Origin: Actinomycetota bacterium
GTDB lineage: Bacteria; Actinomycetota; Actinomycetes; S36-B12; UBA5976
DNA length: 32,819 nucleotides
Direction of reading: 5' to 3'
Assembly (NCBI GenBank): GCA_005789325.1
Contig: SXYE01000067.1
Coordinates: 1-32,819, forward strand
This document shows, one piece after another, positions 24,555 through 31,739 of this stretch. A program made the translations under genes and the position numbers. The stretch's first letter is position 1. The number at the start of each line of letters is the position of its first letter. The notes below the pieces were generated by a model that did not search any database, had not been told where the DNA came from, and saw only the letters and a list, made by a program, of their open reading frames with translations.

Positions 24555-24560
24555 TACCCT
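24555..24560 (+). promoter_or_regulatory. Candidate extended -10 box for leuA leader
   Basis: TACCCT preceded by TGC (extended -10, TGnTAnnnT), 9 bases before the ATG of the leuA leader peptide. That spacing would give a leaderless or nearly leaderless leader transcript. No convincing -35. Prediction only. Confidence 0.35.
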
Positions 24561-24569
24561 TAAGTCCTA

Positions 24570-24611
24570 ATGATTCGTTGCTTGCTACTTCAAAGCCGCA
24601 GCGAGGCCTAA
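24570..24611 (+). CDS. leuA leader peptide (Leu-Leu-Leu)
   Basis: Thirteen-codon open frame MIRCLLLQSRSEA with consecutive TTG-CTA-CTT leucine codons, ending in TAA, 82 bases before leuA. A near-perfect hairpin begins within its second half. Leucine-rich leaders before leuA are known in actinobacteria and this fits in size, codon run and position. No Shine-Dalgarno is seen; the extended -10 nearby suggests leaderless translation. Confidence 0.7.
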   Translation: MIRCLLLQSRSEA

Positions 24612-24632
24612 CGACTGGCCTCCTCGCTGCGG
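24596..24632 (+). promoter_or_regulatory. leuA leader hairpin (attenuation structure)
   Basis: CCGCAGCGAGG pairs perfectly with CCTCGCTGCGG (11 pairs), the left arm lying inside the leader peptide. A second copy of CAGCGA at 24663-24668, near the leuA ribosome-binding site, can pair with the same right arm (TCGCTG) or with TTCGCT at 24637-24641. No T-tract follows, so control may act through competing structures or translation rather than a simple intrinsic terminator. Confidence 0.55.
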
Positions 24633-24693
24633 GAGTTCGCTATTGCTGGTCTGCATTCCCCACAGCGACTAACTTGAAGAGGTCAAAAGCAAA

Positions 24694-26409
24694 ATGAAAA
24701 ACAATAATCAAAAAACTTCCCCGATGAAGTTTCAGCGCTATGAAGCATTTACCCCTATTGATTTAAAAGATCGCACCTGGCCAAGTAAGAAAATCACCAA
24801 AGCTCCACGTTGGTGTGCTGTGGACCTTCGAGATGGTAACCAAGCACTTATTGATCCAATGACACCTTCTCGTAAGAGAAAAATGTTCGAGTTGTTAGTC
24901 AAGATGGGGTACAAAGAAATTGAAGTTGGTTTCCCAGCAGCTTCTCAAAATGATTTTGATTTTGTGCGCCAATTAATCAAAGATGATGTGATTCCAGATG
25001 ATGTGGTTATTCAAGTACTAACTCAAGCACGTGAGCATTTAATTGAAAAAACATATGAATCTCTTGAAGGTGTGGGCAATGCAATTGTGCACGTTTATAA
25101 CTCAACTTCAACTCTACAAAGAAGAGTTGTTTTTGATTTAGATAGAGATGGAATCAAAGACATCGCAGTGCAGGGTGCTCAATTAGTAGCAAAATATGCC
25201 GAACAAATGGGTAAGAGTGAAATCTTTTTTGAGTATTCTCCTGAATCTTTTACAGGTACTGAACTTGAATATGCCGCTGAAGTTTGTAACGCAGTAAATG
25301 AGGTGTGGCAACCAACTAAGGATCGTCCAAGTGTTATCAATTTGCCTGCCACAGTTGAAATGGCTTCACCAAATGTTTATGCAGACTCAATTGAGTGGAT
25401 GAATAGAAACTTAACAAGAAGAGAAGGTGTGATTCTTTCACTTCACCCACACAACGATCGTGGAACAGCTGTTGCTGCAGCAGAACTTGGTTATTTAGCT
25501 GGAGCAGATCGAATTGAAGGTTGTCTTTTTGGAAATGGTGAAAGAACTGGAAATGTTTGTCTTGTTACTTTGGGATTAAACTTGTTTAGTCAAGGTATTG
25601 ATCCCCAAATTGATTTCAGTGATATTGACGAAATTAAACGAACAGTTGAATATTGCAATCAATTACCAGTTGCTGAGAGACATCCTTATGGTGGAGATTT
25701 AGTTTTCACTGCGTTTTCAGGTTCTCATCAAGATGCTATCAACAAAGGTTTAAAAGCTTTACAAAAAGATGCCGATAAAGCTGGCAAATCTGTTGATGAT
25801 TTTAATTGGCAAGTTCCTTACTTGCCAATTGACCCTAAAGATGTTGGTAGAACCTATGAAGCAGTAATTCGCGTTAATTCTCAATCAGGCAAAGGTGGAG
25901 TTGCCTACATTATGAAGACTGAACACCAATTAGATCTTCCTAGAAAATTACAAATTGAATTTAGCCAAGTAATTCAAAAAGTAACAGATTCAGAAGGTGG
26001 CGAAGTTTTACCTACAGCAATGTGGGAAATCTTCAAAGATGAATACTTACCAAATCCTGATAAACCATGGGGAAGGTTCTCATTAGTTTCTGTTGCTCAA
26101 GATTCAGCAGTAGATGGCGACACTACTTTGACAGCCACCATCAAAGATGCTGGTAAAGAATTTGTTATTAAAGGTATAGGCAATGGTCCAATTGCTGCTT
26201 TTTGTAACGCGCTAGCAACTCATGGAGTTAACTTAAAAGTTCTTGATTACCACGAACATGCTCTTTCAGCAGGTGGCGATGCACAAGCTGCTGCCTACCT
26301 CGAATGTTCCATAAATTCAAAGGTTCTGTGGGGTGTGGGAATTGATCCAAGCATTGTTACTTCTTCATTAAAAGCAATTATTAGTGCAGTTAACAGATCA
26401 GTTCGCTAA
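24694..26409 (+). CDS. leuA: 2-isopropylmalate synthase (long type)
   Basis: Condenses acetyl-CoA with 2-oxoisovalerate, the committed leucine step. The 571 residues are the long (IPMS2) actinobacterial/fungal type: WCAVDLRDGNQALIDPM near the N-terminus, the metal-binding HPHNDRG, and a C-terminal leucine-sensing LeuA-dimer domain with GGDAQAAAYLECSI. The ATG at 24694 follows AAGAGG at about 11 bases. The next in-frame ATG (24724) has no ribosome-binding site. Its TAA overlaps the TAG of convergent serA by four bases. Confidence 0.97.
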   Translation: MKNNNQKTSPMKFQRYEAFTPIDLKDRTWPSKKITKAPRWCAVDLRDGNQALIDPMTPSRKRKMFELLVKMGYKEIEVGFPAASQNDFDFVRQLIKDDVIPDDVVIQVLTQAREHLIEKTYESLEGVGNAIVHVYNSTSTLQRRVVFDLDRDGIKDIAVQGAQLVAKYAEQMGKSEIFFEYSPESFTGTELEYAAEVCNAVNEVWQPTKDRPSVINLPATVEMASPNVYADSIEWMNRNLTRREGVILSLHPHNDRGTAVAAAELGYLAGADRIEGCLFGNGERTGNVCLVTLGLNLFSQGIDPQIDFSDIDEIKRTVEYCNQLPVAERHPYGGDLVFTAFSGSHQDAINKGLKALQKDADKAGKSVDDFNWQVPYLPIDPKDVGRTYEAVIRVNSQSGKGGVAYIMKTEHQLDLPRKLQIEFSQVIQKVTDSEGGEVLPTAMWEIFKDEYLPNPDKPWGRFSLVSVAQDSAVDGDTTLTATIKDAGKEFVIKGIGNGPIAAFCNALATHGVNLKVLDYHEHALSAGGDAQAAAYLECSINSKVLWGVGIDPSIVTSSLKAIISAVNRSVR

Positions 26410-27992
26410 CTTAAATTAACAGCTTTAACAAATTTAGCTTGCAAAGCGCTACTTAATTCATTTAATACTTCCTGAGGTATTTCTGAGTCAAGAGTTAAAG
26501 CAACTAAGGCATCTCCACCTTTAGTCTCTCTAGCGAGTTGAAGATTTGCAATATTTATATTTGATTTACCAAGAATGCCACCAATAATTCCAATCATGCC
26601 AGGCTTATCGCTGTATTTTATAAAAGCCATTTGTTCATTAATGGCAACATCTATTTCATACTTATCAATCCCTACTAATTTCACTGTTGAGTTTGGACCC
26701 GTTATTGTTCCAGAAGCAGAGGCGACTTCACCTGTCGTAGTTGTTAATTCAACTCTTGCCACAACTTTGAAGTTAGGTGATTCAATTGTGGTGTGAAGAG
26801 AGGTTTCAATGCCACGATCTTTTGCTAATAGAGGCGCATTCACATAAGAAACTGGTTCGTGCACAAGTTGGGTTAATAAACCCTTAAGGGCAGAAATTTC
26901 TAAAATTCTTAATTCATTTTCAACAACTTCACCACTTATTTCAACATGAACTCTGTTTATTGCACCACTTACTAAGCCAGCAGCAATTCTTCCCATGTTT
27001 TCAACCAAAGGAAGTAGTGGTCTAACTGGTTTAGCAATTGCTCCTCCACTTACGTTGACAGCGTCAGGAACAAGTTCGCCACTTAACGCTAGGCGCACAG
27101 ATTTTGCAACAGCAATACCAGCTTTTTCTTGGGCTTCATCTGTTGATGCACCTAAGTGTGGAGTTGAAACTACTTGATCAAGTGAAAATAATGGGGAATC
27201 TGTGCAAGGTTCAGTGTCATAAACATCTATTCCAGCTCCGGCCACTCTTCCTTCTTTAAGAGCATTAAACAAAGCTTCTTCGTTAACAATTCCACCTCGT
27301 GAGGCATTTATAATTCTCACACTTGGTTTAACTTTTTTTAGAGCTTCAACTCCAATTAAACCTGCAGTTTCTGGAGTCTTTGGTAAATGAACTGTAATAA
27401 AATCACTTTGTTCCAGTAATTCATCTAATGAAACAATTCTTACGTTATGTGATGCCGCTTTAGCAGGCTGCACAAAAGGGTCATAAGCAATCAGATTGAC
27501 TCCAAAGCCGGCAAGTCTTTGTGCAACTAATACACCAATTCGACCAAAGCCCACAATTCCAATAGTTTTTTCACTTAGCTCAATACCAGTAAATTTACTT
27601 CTCTTCCATTCACCTTTTTTTAAAGCAATATTTGCAGGAACAATATTTCGAGCAGTAGCTAGAATTAGTGAAACTGCTAATTCTGCTGCTGAAGTTATAT
27701 TTGAAGTGGGAGCATTTACCACCATAATTCCTTGAGTGGTTGCTGCTGCCACATCAACGTTATCTAGCCCAACACCTGCTCGAGCAATTATTCGTAGTTT
27801 TTTTGCTTCAGCTAAAACTTGTTTGTCCAATTTTGTGGCAGATCTAACCAAAATTGCATCAACATCAACGATAGCTTTTAAGAGTTCATCTTTATTTGAG
27901 CCATCACAATTTCTAATTTCAAAATCTGGTCCAAGAGCTTTTACCGTGGCAGGAGAAAGTTCTTCTGCTATTAGAACAATTGGTTTGGACAT
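26406..27992 (-). CDS. serA: D-3-phosphoglycerate dehydrogenase
   Basis: First enzyme of serine synthesis. The 528 residues are the long actinobacterial form. Substrate domain motifs are GVGLDNVDVAAATTQGI. The NAD-binding region has VGFGRIGVLVAQRL, the arginine is in NASRGGIVNE, and the catalytic His is in STPHLGASTDEAQ. An intervening (ASB) domain and a C-terminal ACT domain (KPGMIGIIGGILGKSNINIANL), which senses serine, follow. The start lies 9 bases after the DUF2256 stop, without a clear Shine-Dalgarno, so coupling to that small gene is likely. It is convergent with leuA. Confidence 0.97.
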   Translation of the reverse strand: MSKPIVLIAEELSPATVKALGPDFEIRNCDGSNKDELLKAIVDVDAILVRSATKLDKQVLAEAKKLRIIARAGVGLDNVDVAAATTQGIMVVNAPTSNITSAAELAVSLILATARNIVPANIALKKGEWKRSKFTGIELSEKTIGIVGFGRIGVLVAQRLAGFGVNLIAYDPFVQPAKAASHNVRIVSLDELLEQSDFITVHLPKTPETAGLIGVEALKKVKPSVRIINASRGGIVNEEALFNALKEGRVAGAGIDVYDTEPCTDSPLFSLDQVVSTPHLGASTDEAQEKAGIAVAKSVRLALSGELVPDAVNVSGGAIAKPVRPLLPLVENMGRIAAGLVSGAINRVHVEISGEVVENELRILEISALKGLLTQLVHEPVSYVNAPLLAKDRGIETSLHTTIESPNFKVVARVELTTTTGEVASASGTITGPNSTVKLVGIDKYEIDVAINEQMAFIKYSDKPGMIGIIGGILGKSNINIANLQLARETKGGDALVALTLDSEIPQEVLNELSSALQAKFVKAVNLS

Positions 27993-28001
27993 ATTTCAAG
28001 T

Positions 28002-28151
28002 CTACTTAGTTGATTTATTATCGCGACATGAGTCTGAGCAATACTTAACTTGATCCCAATTTTTAGCCCAAGATTTTCGCCACGTCATAACCCGTGAACA
28101 ACGAACACAGATTTTTTCTTTTTTAGGATGCTTAGAAATATGTGAGCCCAC
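28002..28151 (-). CDS. DUF2256 small zinc-ribbon-like protein
   Basis: 49-residue protein starting at GTG. It carries the DUF2256 pattern: KKEKICVRC, then TWRKSWAKNWDQVKYCSDSC. The four cysteines (CVRC and C-x4-C) could bind a metal ion. The function of the family is unknown. Only the GTG gives an open frame containing the whole domain, since a stop lies 15 bases upstream. AGG lies about 4 bases before it, but both are inside the hairpin that follows ilvC. It is too short to be picked up by length-based gene finding. It lies between ilvC and serA on the same strand. Confidence 0.82.
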   Translation of the reverse strand: MGSHISKHPKKEKICVRCSRVMTWRKSWAKNWDQVKYCSDSCRDNKSTK

Positions 28152-28178
28152 ATAACCTATTTTAGGTCAGTGGGCTCA
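28143..28178 (-). terminator. ilvC-downstream hairpin overlapping the DUF2256 start
   Basis: Minus-strand RNA: TGAGCCCAC / GTGGGCTCA (9 pairs) with an inner stem ACCTA/TAGGT and a 3-base loop, 16 bases after the ilvC stop. Only a weak T-rich tail (CATATTTC) follows. The GTG start codon and AGG of the DUF2256 gene lie in its 3' half, so it may end the ilvBNC transcript and also limit translation of read-through RNA. Confidence 0.6.
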
Positions 28179-28194
28179 TTTGGCTAATCGAGAT

Positions 28195-29220
28195 TTAGCG
28201 AGAAACAGTTCCTTGGAAATCGTCCTTGGTCTTATCAACCCAGGCCATTAAGCCGCGAAGCTTCTTGCCGACTTCTTCAATTTGTGATTCTTCGCCTTTC
28301 TTTCTGAACTTCTTGAATTTCTTGGCACCATTGTCTTGGTCATCAATAAACTCTTTGGCGAATGTTCCATTTTGAATTTCCTTCAAAATTTTCTTCATTC
28401 TCTTCTTGGTTTTCTTATTGATTACTCTTGGACCTGAAACATAATCACCGTATTCTGCAGTGTCTGATACAGACCAGCGCATTTTGGCAATTCCGCCTTC
28501 ATACATAAGATCAACAATAAGTTTTAATTCGTGTAAGCATTCAAAGTAAGCAACTTCTGGTTGGTAGCCAGCTTCAACTAAAGTTTCAAATCCTGCTTGA
28601 ACCAAAGCTGTAGTTCCACCACACAAAACTGCTTGTTCTCCGAACAAGTCTGTTTCGGTTTCTTCTGTGAATGTGGTTTTAATTCCACCAGCACGAAGTC
28701 CACCAATTGCCTTGGCATAAGAAAGCGCTAGTGACCAAGCATTACCTGAGTTGTCTTGTTCCACTGCAACAATTACCGGAACTCCTCGACCGTTTTGATA
28801 TTCGCGACGAACCAAATGTCCTGGTCCTTTTGGTGCGACCATACAAACATCAACATCTTTAGGTGGTTTTATGTAACCAAATCGAATATTAAAACCGTGT
28901 GAGAAAAATAGTGCTTTGTTACTTGTTAAGTTTGGTTCAATTGATTCTTTATAGATGTGTCTTTGTACATGATCTGGAGCAAGAATCATAATTACGTCTG
29001 CTTCTTGGGCAGCTTGTGCTGGAGTGACAACTCTTAAACCTTCTGCTTCAGCTTTTGCTCTACTTGGAGAGCCTTCTTTCAACCCAACACGAACATCAAC
29101 ACCTGAGTTGTGAAGATTCAAGGCATGAGCATGACCTTGTGAGCCATAACCAATAATTGCAACTTTTTTAGATTTGATTATTTCTAGATCAGCATCTTTG
29201 TCATAAAACATTTCGGCCAT
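28195..29220 (-). CDS. ilvC: Ketol-acid reductoisomerase
   Basis: Isomerises and reduces acetolactate/acetohydroxybutyrate with NADPH and Mg2+ in valine, leucine and isoleucine synthesis. This is a class I enzyme of 341 residues: IGYGSQGHAHALNLHNSG, VAPKGPGHLVRREY, the metal-ligand region ETDLFGEQAVLCGG and FECLHELKLIVDLMYEGG. The ATG is preceded by GAAAG, and an alternative ATG is three codons in. It follows ilvN by 36 bases and ends in the hairpin at 28143-28178. Confidence 0.97.
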   Translation of the reverse strand: MAEMFYDKDADLEIIKSKKVAIIGYGSQGHAHALNLHNSGVDVRVGLKEGSPSRAKAEAEGLRVVTPAQAAQEADVIMILAPDHVQRHIYKESIEPNLTSNKALFFSHGFNIRFGYIKPPKDVDVCMVAPKGPGHLVRREYQNGRGVPVIVAVEQDNSGNAWSLALSYAKAIGGLRAGGIKTTFTEETETDLFGEQAVLCGGTTALVQAGFETLVEAGYQPEVAYFECLHELKLIVDLMYEGGIAKMRWSVSDTAEYGDYVSGPRVINKKTKKRMKKILKEIQNGTFAKEFIDDQDNGAKKFKKFRKKGEESQIEEVGKKLRGLMAWVDKTKDDFQGTVSR

Positions 29221-29256
29221 TATTATTTTCTTTCTACTCGTTTTTATTAAAAGTCT

Positions 29257-29769
29257 CTAGCTAGAGCGTAATGTGCGATCGGAAACGGCTTTTGCTCCAC
29301 GTCCGATTGCCACCATGCCTGACTGCACTAGTTCCTTAATTCCGTACTCCTCCAACACCTTCAATAGTGCTTGAATCTTGTCGTGGTTGCCGGTGGCCTC
29401 AATAGTTATGGCATCTGGGGCAACATCGACAACTTTTGCTCTGAAGAGCGAAACTGTTTCTAAAATGGCTGAGCGAGAATTGTTATCTGATTTTACTTTC
29501 ACCAAAAGTAACTCACGTTGGACAGCAGCAGTGTTATCAAGTTCCACAATCTTTAAAACATTTATTAACTTGTTTAATTGTTTTGTAACCTGTTCAAGTG
29601 GTGATTCAGCAACGTTAACCACGATAGTCATTCGTGAAACACCTTCTGTTTCAGTTGGACCCACGGCTAAAGATTCAATATTGAACCCACGGCGAGCAAA
29701 CAAGCTTGCAATTCGAGCAAGTACACCGGGTTGATCTTCAACAAGAACACTTAAAGTGTGGCGACTCAT
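29257..29769 (-). CDS. ilvN: Acetolactate synthase small (regulatory) subunit
   Basis: ACT-domain subunit that activates IlvB and confers valine feedback control. The 170 residues have the N-terminal ACT domain HTLSVLVEDQPGVLARIASLFARRGFNIESLAVGPTE (the first about 75 residues) and a second ALS_ss_C domain. The ATG overlaps the ilvB stop by four bases (ATGA), typical of coupled subunits. Confidence 0.97.
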   Translation of the reverse strand: MSRHTLSVLVEDQPGVLARIASLFARRGFNIESLAVGPTETEGVSRMTIVVNVAESPLEQVTKQLNKLINVLKIVELDNTAAVQRELLLVKVKSDNNSRSAILETVSLFRAKVVDVAPDAITIEATGNHDKIQALLKVLEEYGIKELVQSGMVAIGRGAKAVSDRTLRSS

Positions 29770-31511
29770 TCGTCATCACTTCGCATCCATTGTGGTGCCA
29801 TATCGCGAGCAAATTTGATTTCAGAGTTACTCATACCTGCTGCAACCATGGGCCAAACCATGGCATCTTTATGAACAACAAAGTCAATCACCACAGGAGC
29901 ATCGTTTAGTCCAAGGGCTTTTTCAATTGTTTTATCAACTTCTTCGCGTGTTTCGCAACGCAACCCATGGCAACCATAAGCATCAGCTAACTTCACAAAG
30001 TCGGGAACTCTATTGCTATTTAGATCTGTATTGGAGTAACGATTGTTGTAAAACAATGATTGCCACTGTCTAACCATGCCAAGTGCATTGTTGTTAATCA
30101 AACCAACTTTGATGGGAATGTTGTTAATGGTGCACGTAGCTAATTCCTGATTTGTCATTTGGAAGCAACCATCGCCATCAATTGCCCACACATCTTTATC
30201 TGGGGCACCAACTTTTGCTCCCATTGCTGCAGGAATGGCATAACCCATGGTTCCTAGACCACCTGAGTTTAGCCAAGTTCCTGGTTTTTCATATTTAACA
30301 AATTGGGCTGCCCACATTTGGTGTTGTCCAACTCCTGCTGCATAAATTGCATCAGGACCAGTGATGGCACCAATTCTTTCAATTACATATTGAGGTGAAA
30401 GTGATCCATCAACTGGATGGTCATATCCAAGTGGGTATTCAGTTCTTAATCTATTGAGATTTGCCCACCATGCCTCGTAATTACCAGTGCGACCAGCTTT
30501 ATGTTCATCTTTTAATGCCGCAACTAATTCAATAATTGTTTCTTTGGCATCTCCCACAATTGGAACATGAGCAAATCTATTTTTACCAATTTCGGCAGGA
30601 TCAATATCAACATGGATTACATCTGCTTCTGGTGCAAAAGATGAAAGCTGTCCGGTTACTCGATCATCAAATCTGGTTCCTAAAGCAATAAGTAAATCAC
30701 TTTGTTGCAAAGAACCAACTGCAGCAACTGAACCGTGCATTCCAGGCATTCCTAAATGTTGAGGATGAGAATCTGGGAATGCTCCTCTAGCCATCAAAGT
30801 TGTTACAACTGGAATTTGGGTTAATTCTGCAAGTTGTAATAATTCTTTGAAAGCATTTGATCTAATAACTCCACCACCAACATAGAGCACAGGTTTTTTA
30901 GCAGCAACAATTCTTTCAGCTGCTTCCTTCACTCTTTTTGAGTTTGGTTTTGTGGTTGGGTGATAACCAGGCAAATTCATAACTGGTGGCCAATTAAAAG
31001 TAGTTTTAGCATTCAATGCATCTTTAGAAATATCCACTAGGACTGGACCTGGTCGACCAGTTAACGCTAAATGAAAAGCTTCTGCAATCGCACGAGGAAT
31101 GTCATCTGCTTTGGTAACAAGATAGTTGTGTTTGGTGATTGGAAAAGTAATTCCTCGAATGTCTGCTTCTTGAAAAGCATCTGTGCCAATTGCATTTGAG
31201 GGAACTTGACCAGTAATTGCCACCATTGGAACTGAATCCATATGAGCATCAGCAATTGGTGTTACTAAGTTTGTAGCCCCCGGTCCACTTGTTGCCATGC
31301 AAACACCAACTCGACCCGTTACTTGGGCATAACCTTCTGCAGCATGACCTGCGCCTTGTTCATGTCTTACTAAAATGTGTCGAACTTTTTTTGAATCCAT
31401 CATTGGATCGTAAGCAGGAAGAATTGCTCCGCCAGGAATTCCAAAGACCGTATCCACACCAGATGATTCAAGTGATTGAATCAAACTTTGTGCACCAGTT
31501 ATTTCGGTCAT
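29766..31511 (-). CDS. ilvB: Acetolactate synthase large (catalytic) subunit
   Basis: ThDP/FAD enzyme condensing two pyruvates to acetolactate, or pyruvate with 2-oxobutanoate. The 581 residues are normal for AHAS. The catalytic Glu is in RHEQGAGHAAEGYA and the ThDP/Mg motif runs from GDGCFQMTNQEL to the paired asparagines of GLINNNALG. A good AAAGGA lies 8 bases before the ATG. It is first in the ilvB-ilvN-ilvC operon and is preceded by a leader with a Leu-Val-Val-Val peptide and an intrinsic terminator. Confidence 0.97.
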   Translation of the reverse strand: MTEITGAQSLIQSLESSGVDTVFGIPGGAILPAYDPMMDSKKVRHILVRHEQGAGHAAEGYAQVTGRVGVCMATSGPGATNLVTPIADAHMDSVPMVAITGQVPSNAIGTDAFQEADIRGITFPITKHNYLVTKADDIPRAIAEAFHLALTGRPGPVLVDISKDALNAKTTFNWPPVMNLPGYHPTTKPNSKRVKEAAERIVAAKKPVLYVGGGVIRSNAFKELLQLAELTQIPVVTTLMARGAFPDSHPQHLGMPGMHGSVAAVGSLQQSDLLIALGTRFDDRVTGQLSSFAPEADVIHVDIDPAEIGKNRFAHVPIVGDAKETIIELVAALKDEHKAGRTGNYEAWWANLNRLRTEYPLGYDHPVDGSLSPQYVIERIGAITGPDAIYAAGVGQHQMWAAQFVKYEKPGTWLNSGGLGTMGYAIPAAMGAKVGAPDKDVWAIDGDGCFQMTNQELATCTINNIPIKVGLINNNALGMVRQWQSLFYNNRYSNTDLNSNRVPDFVKLADAYGCHGLRCETREEVDKTIEKALGLNDAPVVIDFVVHKDAMVWPMVAAGMSNSEIKFARDMAPQWMRSDDE

Positions 31512-31576
31512 TTAATTTTTCCTTTAATCGGGGAAGAATTCTTTTTTAAGAGAATCCCTCAATTGTTTCAGTTGCT

Positions 31577-31586
31577 CTTAGCCCAC
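31577..31586 (-). promoter_or_regulatory. Sequence after the ilvB attenuator that pairs back across it
   Basis: GTGGGCTAAG, directly after the terminator T-tract, is the exact complement of CTTAGCCCAC at 31628-31637, which is part of the pause hairpin. The 10-pair stem would enclose the whole terminator. It can only form after RNA polymerase has read past the terminator. Confidence 0.45.
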
Positions 31587-31587
31587 T

Positions 31588-31621
31588 AAAAAACCCCCCG
31601 GCCTTTTGGGCAAACGGAGGG
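31588..31621 (-). terminator. ilvB attenuator terminator
   Basis: Minus-strand RNA: CCCTCCG pairs with CGGGGGG (one G-U) around GCC-CAAAA-GGC, followed by six T residues. It lies 76 bases before the ilvB start and 21 bases after the leader-peptide stop. It has the geometry of a transcription attenuator, and may also terminate ilvD transcription. Confidence 0.85.
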
Positions 31622-31623
31622 TG

Positions 31624-31655
31624 GCGCGTGGGCTAAGTCTTGCTAGCCGACGCGC
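31624..31655 (-). promoter_or_regulatory. ilvB leader pause hairpin
   Basis: GCGCGT-c-GGCTA / TAGCC-c-ACGCGC (11 pairs with one C-C mismatch, 8-base loop). Its 5' arm covers the last leader codons and the stop codon. A translating ribosome would therefore disrupt it, which is what attenuation requires. Confidence 0.65.
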
Positions 31656-31684
31656 TCGCTAACTACTACGAGTGCATTTCTCAT
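31643..31684 (-). CDS. ilvB leader peptide (Leu-Val-Val-Val)
   Basis: Thirteen-codon frame MRNALVVVSERVG ending in TAG. Its CTC-GTA-GTA-GTT run would make the ribosome stall when leucyl- or valyl-tRNA is short. It closely resembles the short basic, Val/Leu-rich leaders known before ilvB in Streptomyces and Corynebacterium. No Shine-Dalgarno is seen. A TAnnnT box (TACTCT, 31692-31697) lies 7 bases before the ATG, which suggests a leaderless transcript starting at the ATG itself. Confidence 0.8.
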   Translation of the reverse strand: MRNALVVVSERVG

Positions 31685-31691
31685 TAATCAA

Positions 31692-31697
31692 AGAGTA
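31692..31697 (-). promoter_or_regulatory. Candidate -10 box for ilvB leader transcript
   Basis: TACTCT on the minus strand, exactly 7 bases before the leader ATG. That spacing would place the transcription start on the A of the start codon, a common actinobacterial arrangement. The -35 is not convincing. Prediction only. Confidence 0.4.
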
Positions 31698-31739
31698 CAA
31701 CGAAACGAAATAAAGGGCTAGCCAGAGGTCTAACTACTA

